Shown: piece after piece, positions 59,484-64,000 of the stretch | Numbering within the stretch: position 1 is the stretch's first letter | Layout of the letters: every line of letters begins with the position of its first letter | Assembly (NCBI RefSeq): GCF_027497255.1 | Contig: NZ_CP114903.1 | Coordinates: 620,001-684,000, forward strand | DNA: 64,000 nt | Source: Micromonospora sp. WMMD882 | GTDB lineage: Bacteria > Actinomycetota > Actinomycetes > Mycobacteriales > Micromonosporaceae | Direction: 5' to 3' | Position numbers and translations under genes: made by a program | The notes under the pieces: model-generated | The model's database searches: none | Told to the model about the DNA's origin: nothing | Seen by the model: only the letters and a program-made list of their open reading frames with translations

Positions 59484-60233
59484 GTGGGCGCCGTCGAGAT
59501 CGTCGACTCCGTCTGGCTGGTCGGCAGCGGAACCCAGCCCGACGCGCTGACCGACCCGCACGACTGTCACTGCTACCTGATCTGGGACGGCGCCGACGGG
59601 CTCCTGGTCGACACCGGGACCGGCCTCGGCGCGCAGACGTGGCTGGCCAACGTCGCCGAGGTCTGCGACCCGGGCGCGCTGGCCGGGGCAGTCGTCACGC
59701 ACTACCACGCCGACCACGCGGGCGGCGCCGCCGCGGCCGGGGCCGTGGGGCTGCCCGTCATCGCCAGCGCCGAGACCGGCGCGGCGCTGAGCAGCGGTGA
59801 CGAGTCACGCACCTCGCTGGCGGCGGCCCGCGCGGCCGGGATCTACCCGCCCGGGTACCGGCTCTCCCCGGTCACCGTCGACCGGGTCGTCGGCGACGGC
59901 GACACCGTCCACGCCGGCCGCCTGGCCGTCGAGATCGTCGCCGCGCCCGGACACTGCGACGGTCACCTCGTCGTGCTGGCCCGGGTCGCCGGCCGCGACA
60001 TCCTGTTCGGCGGCGACTGCCTCTTCGCCGGCGGCCGGGTCAGCATGCAGGCGATCCACGACTGCCGGCTCGACCGGTACGCCGAAACCGTCGTCGCGCT
60101 GGCCGGCCGGGACGTCGACGTGCTGCTCCCCGGCCACGGCGAGCCGGTGCTGCGGGACGCCGGCACGGAGATCCGGGAGGCGGCGGACTCCTTCCGTCGC
60201 CTCGTCCCACCACCCAACGTGCTCACCGGCTGA
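59484..60233 (+). CDS. Metallo-beta-lactamase-fold hydrolase
   Basis: 249 residues. The zinc-binding motif is THYHADHAGG, with later histidines in APGHCDGH, Asp in FGGDCLF and His in LLPGHGEP. The family hydrolyses thioesters, lactones or phosphoesters. The GTG follows the RidA stop by two bases. In this locus it might open a lactone or thioester from the sugar-amino acid pathway; the substrate is unknown. Confidence 0.87.
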   Translation: MGAVEIVDSVWLVGSGTQPDALTDPHDCHCYLIWDGADGLLVDTGTGLGAQTWLANVAEVCDPGALAGAVVTHYHADHAGGAAAAGAVGLPVIASAETGAALSSGDESRTSLAAARAAGIYPPGYRLSPVTVDRVVGDGDTVHAGRLAVEIVAAPGHCDGHLVVLARVAGRDILFGGDCLFAGGRVSMQAIHDCRLDRYAETVVALAGRDVDVLLPGHGEPVLRDAGTEIREAADSFRRLVPPPNVLTG

Positions 60234-60256
60234 GCCGCGCCCCGGGGCGGCGCGGC
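60234..60256. terminator. Hairpin terminator between converging genes
   Basis: GCCGCGCC (60234-60241) pairs with GGCGCGGC (60249-60256) around a seven-base loop, directly after the hydrolase stop and before the converging kinase stop at 60264. Confidence 0.6.
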
Positions 60257-60263
60257 GGGGTCC

Positions 60264-61745
60264 TCAGCTCCGCACGAGCGCGTCGTAGACCTCGGCGAAC
60301 CGGGCGCGCCGGTGCGCGTAGTGGTCGACGTGCGCGGGTCGGGGCTCGTACGTCGCCCCGGTGGCCCGGGTCGCGCGCGGGACGTCCGGCGCCAGCACGT
60401 CGAGCGCGAGCAGCGCCGTGCCCCGCTGCGTGGCCCGCCGCCGGGTCACCTGCGTGACGGGGCTGCCGAGCACGTCGGCGAGGATCTGCAACCACTCCGG
60501 GTGGTCGTTGCTGACCCGACCCGCCGCCGCGACCTCCAGGATCCGCGGGGCGGCCGGGCGCAGCTCGTCGGCGACCCGCGCGTAGGTCATGGCCACACCC
60601 TCGACGATGCCGCGGAACAGGGCGTCGGCGTCCGTGGCGGCCGACACCCCGCCGAACACGGCGCGCGCCCCGCCGACCCAGCCCGGCGCCCGTTCCCCGG
60701 TGAGGTACGGCAGCGCCAACGGCGTGGCGTCGGTCGGCGGCGCGGTGAGGACGTCGGCGAGCGACGGGCTGAGCCGTAACGTGTCCTGCGCCCAGCTCAC
60801 GGCGCGACCGACGTCGTTGATCGCCCCGCCGAGCAGCGTGCGTCCGGCGTCGACCCGGTAGTTCCACAACCCGAACGGCAGGGGATCGGCCGGACCGTCG
60901 AGCAGCACCCGCAGCGCGCCACTGGTGGACGTGGCCGCGGTGAGCACCGTGGCGTCGGTCGCCCCGGACCCGACGTTGCTGGCCAGCCCGTCGGTGACGA
61001 CGGGGAACCAGACGGCCCGGGCGAGGGCCGGCCAGCGCCGGGGCGTCGCCGTCGGCGCCGGATCCGTGCCGTCCCGTGGCGGGGAGAGGTGCCCGGGGTC
61101 GACGCCCGCGGCAGCGAGCAGCTCGGCGTCGAACCCGCCGGTGCGCCGGTCGAGCAGACCGGTCCACGCCACCGTGGACGTTCCGGCGAGCGGCTGCCCG
61201 ACCAGCCGCGCCAGGACGTACTCACCCAGGGACCACCAGGCGGCGGCCCCGGCGAACACCCGCGGCTGCGCGGCGGCGAGCCAGCGCAGCCGCGGGGCGT
61301 GGTAGCTCGGGTGCAGCCGGGCGCCGGTCCGCTGCTGCGTCGCCTGCTCGTCGAGCTCCTCCCGCAGCGCCCGGACCGCGTCCGCGCTGCGGGAGTCGGC
61401 GTACGTCAGACACGGGGTGAGCGCGCGTCCGGCCGCGTCCACCGCGATCAGCGAGGCGGCGAAGGTGTCCATCGCGACGCCGGCGATCCTGGTGCCCAGC
61501 CGGCGGTCCCCGGTCACCGCGTCGAGAATCTGCCCGACCTCGGCGGTCACCTGGTCGGGGTCGATGACCGAGGTGCCGTCCGACGCGACCGTGAAAGCGT
61601 GCGGCACCTTGTGCTGCAGGCCGTGGACCCGCCGGCCGGAGGCGTCGTGCACGCCGCCACGGGTGGCGGTGGAGCCGACGTCCAGCGCCAGCACCAGCGG
61701 GTCCAACGCCGAGTCGAGGGCGATGTCGTCGTCGGTCCGGGTCAT
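60264..61745 (-). CDS. FGGY-family carbohydrate kinase (gluconokinase-like)
   Basis: 493 residues. LVLALDVGSTATRGGVHDA is the N-terminal phosphate motif; AGVAMDTFAASLIAVD, TYADSRSADAVRAL and WTGLLDRRTGGFD shape the sugar site; GLASNVGSGATD and AAAGRVSNDHPEWLQ are in the ATPase core. It resembles gluconokinase-type kinases but the sugar is not defined. It is on the opposite strand to the RidA pair and starts at 61745, so it is a separate unit. There may be functional overlap with the kinase at 51719. Confidence 0.88.
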   Translation of the reverse strand: MTRTDDDIALDSALDPLVLALDVGSTATRGGVHDASGRRVHGLQHKVPHAFTVASDGTSVIDPDQVTAEVGQILDAVTGDRRLGTRIAGVAMDTFAASLIAVDAAGRALTPCLTYADSRSADAVRALREELDEQATQQRTGARLHPSYHAPRLRWLAAAQPRVFAGAAAWWSLGEYVLARLVGQPLAGTSTVAWTGLLDRRTGGFDAELLAAAGVDPGHLSPPRDGTDPAPTATPRRWPALARAVWFPVVTDGLASNVGSGATDATVLTAATSTSGALRVLLDGPADPLPFGLWNYRVDAGRTLLGGAINDVGRAVSWAQDTLRLSPSLADVLTAPPTDATPLALPYLTGERAPGWVGGARAVFGGVSAATDADALFRGIVEGVAMTYARVADELRPAAPRILEVAAAGRVSNDHPEWLQILADVLGSPVTQVTRRRATQRGTALLALDVLAPDVPRATRATGATYEPRPAHVDHYAHRRARFAEVYDALVRS

Positions 61746-62065
61746 CGGCGTCCTCGTCGTCGGCGGCGCGGTCTCCCGGCAACCCTAGCCGGGGTCGTGC
61801 CCGGCCGCCGTGTCCGCGGGGCCGACGGTCGGGCCCGCACGCCGGCGCGGCGGCGTACGGAAATGGCGACGACGCCCGCCGGCCGCGTGGAATCCGATCG
61901 AGGACCGCCGGTGGGACGGTGGCCGTGAACTGCGGCCAGGTCGGCGGGAGGATATGCGCGGACGCGCCAGGACGGGGACGCCCGAGCCGGTTTCGCCACG
62001 GCCCGGCAGATCAGTCGCGAAATGATGAACGACGGGTTTCGGACCCGCTGCGGCGGAACAATTTC
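61746..62065. other. Intergenic stretch without recognised gene
   Basis: About 320 bases between the kinase start and the terminator of the next minus-strand gene. A 65-codon plus-strand frame around 61919-62116 has Arg-rich, non-conserved-looking sequence and runs into the neighbouring gene; I do not call it. An AT-richer patch near 62000-62060 (CGAAATGATGAACG, CAATTTCCC) might contain a promoter, but none is clear. Confidence 0.5.
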
Positions 62066-62084
62066 CCGCCGGCCAGGACGGCGG
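62066..62084 (-). terminator. Hairpin after the AMP-binding gene
   Basis: CCGCCG - GCCAGGA - CGGCGG forms a six-base stem directly beyond the stop codon at 62085 on the minus strand. Confidence 0.5.
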
Positions 62085-63161
62085 TCAGTAAAGGCCCTCG
62101 GGCGCCGTCGAGGTGATCTGCAACGGGCGGACGTTGGCGACCCCGTCACACGGCCACGCGGCGCCGGTGTCGTAACGCAGCGCCTGATCTCTCTCCAATA
62201 TGTTGGGAAGGAACAGGTCGTCGTGCAGGACGGTCAGCCGGACCTGGCCGGTCGCGCCGTACCCGACCGTGGTGGACCAGTCCGCGCGGTCCACGACCGA
62301 CATGGTGACCTGCGGGTAGTTCGGGACGTACGGGAGGATCTCGCCTTCCTGCTCCGGCGGCAGGCCGGCGGCGTTGCCGAAGGTGTTGCCGTAGCTGCGG
62401 CCGCAGATGCCGCCGTCCAGGGCCTTGGTGAAGTCGCGGAACATGCCGGGGCTGATCTGGGTGCCGCTGAGCCGTACGCCGTCCAACGCGGCGACCGGGC
62501 CGGGGTGCCGGCGCGCCAGGATCTGGAAGACCGCGGGGGTGGTGGTCAGGTAGTGGACGCGTCCGCCGCGCAGCACGTCGGCGATCTGGTCGACCAGGTG
62601 GGCGCTGTAGTCGTTGGCGTCGGCCAGCCGACCGGCCCGGATCAGGCTCTTCACCCAGCGGGGATCCATGTCGATCGCGTACACCAGTCCCTGGTGCAGG
62701 TCTGCCGACTCCCAGACGCCGTTGCCGATCAGGTGCGGACCGGTGGGGGTGGCCTGCAGCCAGGCGCGCCCGGGCCGGAAACCCTCGGTGACGAACGACC
62801 AGCGTCGCCACGCGCCGCGGTGCAGCAGCATCCGCGGGGTGTAGAAGACCCGGCACGGGGTGCCGGTCGTGCCTCCGCTGTCCCAGACGCGGCCGGTCAG
62901 CGGACGCGGGACGGCCAGCGGGACCAGGTCCGCCGGGTCCTGGGCGCGCAGCACGTCCACCGGGAACGGGCCGAACGCGGTGAGCTGGTCGTAACGGGTG
63001 AGGTCACGCGGATCGAAGTCGAGGTCGGCCGCGCGCCGCAGCCAGTACGGCGAGCCGGTCCGCGGGTCGAAGTGACGGCGGACGACGCGCCGCGTCCACT
63101 CGTCGAGGTCGGTGGCCAGACAGCGGTCGACGAGCGCGTCGCAGGCGTCGGCGGAGGTCAT
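62085..63161 (-). CDS. Adenylate-forming enzyme (phenylacetate-CoA ligase-like)
   Basis: 358 residues, shorter than the usual ~430 for this group. The AMP-binding phosphate loop is DSGGTTGTPCR; RSYGNTFGNAAGLPPE resembles the A5-type aromatic/Gly motif; VGYGATGQVRLTVLHDDLFLPNILERD is the region before the hinge. The C-terminal swivelling domain seems reduced, ending soon after ANVRPLQITST. Such enzymes activate a carboxylic acid as adenylate for transfer to CoA or a carrier protein. It overlaps the FabD-like gene by four bases (ATGA), so it probably belongs to a biosynthetic cluster extending beyond the window. Confidence 0.8.
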   Translation of the reverse strand: MTSADACDALVDRCLATDLDEWTRRVVRRHFDPRTGSPYWLRRAADLDFDPRDLTRYDQLTAFGPFPVDVLRAQDPADLVPLAVPRPLTGRVWDSGGTTGTPCRVFYTPRMLLHRGAWRRWSFVTEGFRPGRAWLQATPTGPHLIGNGVWESADLHQGLVYAIDMDPRWVKSLIRAGRLADANDYSAHLVDQIADVLRGGRVHYLTTTPAVFQILARRHPGPVAALDGVRLSGTQISPGMFRDFTKALDGGICGRSYGNTFGNAAGLPPEQEGEILPYVPNYPQVTMSVVDRADWSTTVGYGATGQVRLTVLHDDLFLPNILERDQALRYDTGAAWPCDGVANVRPLQITSTAPEGLY

Positions 63162-64000
63162 CGGGTCGGGGTGAGGTCGATGCCGAGCTCGAACGCCGTG
63201 GTCACGGCGAGCTCGACGTGCTCGGGATGGTCGACGTGCACCACCGGGAACGGGAAGCGCAGGATGCCGTCGGGGATGGAGCCGCCCATCACCAGGCCGA
63301 GGCGGACGCCCTCGTCCCGCATCGCGTCGTAGAGGTGGACCAGGTTGATCGGGTCGGTCGGGTTGCGGTGGAACGCGTCGCGCACGTCCGCCGCGGTGAC
63401 CAGGATCCGGCGGTCGAGACAGGACACCAGGGTCAGCTCGGGGTCGGTGAACGGCATGGCGTCCAGGTAGGGCGCCATGAACTCGCGGAACGGCATGCGC
63501 AGCGGGGAGTGGATGGCCATCGACCGGCCGGGCATCTCGACCGTCGAGCCCTGCGGCAGGTCGGCGGCCAGCTCGTCCAGGGCCGCCTTCTCGCCGGAGA
63601 GCATCAGGATCCTGGTCGCGCCGTCGGCGGTCGGGCCGAACTGACCGGCCAGATACACCCCCGGGCGGCCGTCGCCACGGTAGGGGCCGAGGTCGCCGCC
63701 GGTCGGCGCGAACGACAGGGCGAGGCCCTGCTCGGGCGCGTCGGCGGGTCGTTGCGGCGCGCCGCGGGCGTGCGCGAGCATCTCGAACAGCGCCCGCCGG
63801 CTGACCGCGCCGGCGAGGCTGGCCGCCGACATGCCGCCGAGGCTGAGCCCGCCGAGCACCGTCGGCCGCAGCCCGTGCCGCGCCAGCACGTCGTGTACGG
63901 CGATCGCGTGGGCCGCCTCGCGTACCGTGCCGACGCTCTGCCGCTCCTCGGGCGCCCGGGGCAGGTCCTCGTCGAGGATCTGCCCGACGGTCAGGCCGGT
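63158..64000 (-). CDS. FabD-like acyltransferase, 5' partial
   Basis: At least 280 residues, open to the window edge, so the start is outside. The nucleophile elbow reads GLSLGGMSAASL, where malonyl-CoA:ACP transacylases normally have GHSxGE; the serine is kept but the preceding His is Leu. A second-half SMAIHSPLRMPFREFM fits the catalytic His. Upstream residues TVGQILDEDLP and VGTVREAAHAIAVHDVLARHG are typical of the N-terminal helices. It may load a carrier protein with an unusual extender or act as an editing hydrolase. It is coupled to the adenylating enzyme downstream. Confidence 0.8.
   Translation of the reverse strand, partial: TGLTVGQILDEDLPRAPEERQSVGTVREAAHAIAVHDVLARHGLRPTVLGGLSLGGMSAASLAGAVSRRALFEMLAHARGAPQRPADAPEQGLALSFAPTGGDLGPYRGDGRPGVYLAGQFGPTADGATRILMLSGEKAALDELAADLPQGSTVEMPGRSMAIHSPLRMPFREFMAPYLDAMPFTDPELTLVSCLDRRILVTAADVRDAFHRNPTDPINLVHLYDAMRDEGVRLGLVMGGSIPDGILRFPFPVVHVDHPEHVELAVTTAFELGIDLTPTR

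Noticed and set aside
61919..62116. 65-codon plus-strand frame
   Set aside because: Arg-rich, no ribosome site that stands out, and it overlaps the end of the minus-strand gene.
1..64000. tRNA, rRNA, insertion sequence or prophage genes
   Set aside because: None could be recognised on reading both strands; no transposase or integrase motifs were seen in the translated frames.

Overview
The window is very high-G+C DNA with strong GC3 bias, GTG/TTG starts, dense operons and SD-type ribosome sites. Its gene content (class II lanthipeptide locus, secreted CBM2 xylanase, OleB/TlrC-like ABC-F proteins, DasR-type operator, ABC sugar importers lacking their own ATPase) points to a filamentous actinomycete, most likely Micromonosporaceae such as Micromonospora. 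That placement is inferred from gene content; no rRNA or marker gene is present.

Layout. (1) 2-5635: right end of a nonribosomal peptide cluster: a terminal A-PCP-TE module cut by the window edge, an FAD monooxygenase, a stand-alone condensation/PapA-like acyltransferase and a SnoaL-like protein, all coupled. (2) 5684-10819: a catabolic group: Fe-alcohol dehydrogenase and aldehyde dehydrogenase on the minus strand, divergent from a GntR/FCD regulator, a DJ-1/PfpI protein and an alpha/beta hydrolase. (3) 10845-12011: an ankyrin-like protein and a GIY-YIG domain protein. (4) 12226-17160: a compact lanthipeptide operon: a 65-residue precursor with a mersacidin-like leader and an unusual Cys-Cys C-terminus, LanM, and a protease-less ABC exporter. 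(5) 17220-21211: a small secreted protein and two tandem ABC-F proteins behind a good promoter with a possible leader peptide. (6) 21324-31432: mostly secreted or surface proteins: a GH43-SGNH-FG-GAP giant, a YjbR protein, a proline-rich membrane protein, an Fn3-Fn3-CBM2 protein, a HEAT-like protein and a GH10-CBM2 xylanase with a promoter and repeated operator-like sites. (7) 32245-47399: a FadR-type regulator divergent from a long sugar-acid operon (glycoside hydrolase-like protein, aldose dehydrogenase, lactonase, UxaA-type dehydratase, ABC importer, FucU mutarotase, KdaD-like dehydratase, ketoglutarate-semialdehyde dehydrogenase). The set reads as non-phosphorylative oxidation of a D-arabinose/L-fucose-type sugar to 2-oxoglutarate. 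(8) 47454-60233: a ten-gene minus-strand operon (ABC importer, SIS protein, TIM-barrel isomerase, FGGY kinase, M20 amidohydrolase, IclR, threonine-synthase-like PLP enzyme, Gfo/Idh/MocA dehydrogenase), divergent from a HutC/DasR-like regulator, RidA and a metallo-beta-lactamase-fold protein. A near-consensus DasR-type operator (dre) lies exactly between the -35 and -10 of the operon promoter. (9) 60264-61745: an FGGY kinase. (10) 62085-64000: the edge of another biosynthetic locus with an adenylate-forming enzyme and a FabD-like acyltransferase cut by the window end.

The most interesting loci are the lanthipeptide operon with its new core peptide, the dre-controlled operon whose deacylase/PLP-lyase/RidA content suggests breakdown of a sugar-amino acid conjugate, and the D-arabinose/L-fucose-type oxidative locus with an intracellular hydrolase of uncertain specificity. 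No rRNA, tRNA, CRISPR array, insertion sequence or prophage was recognised.
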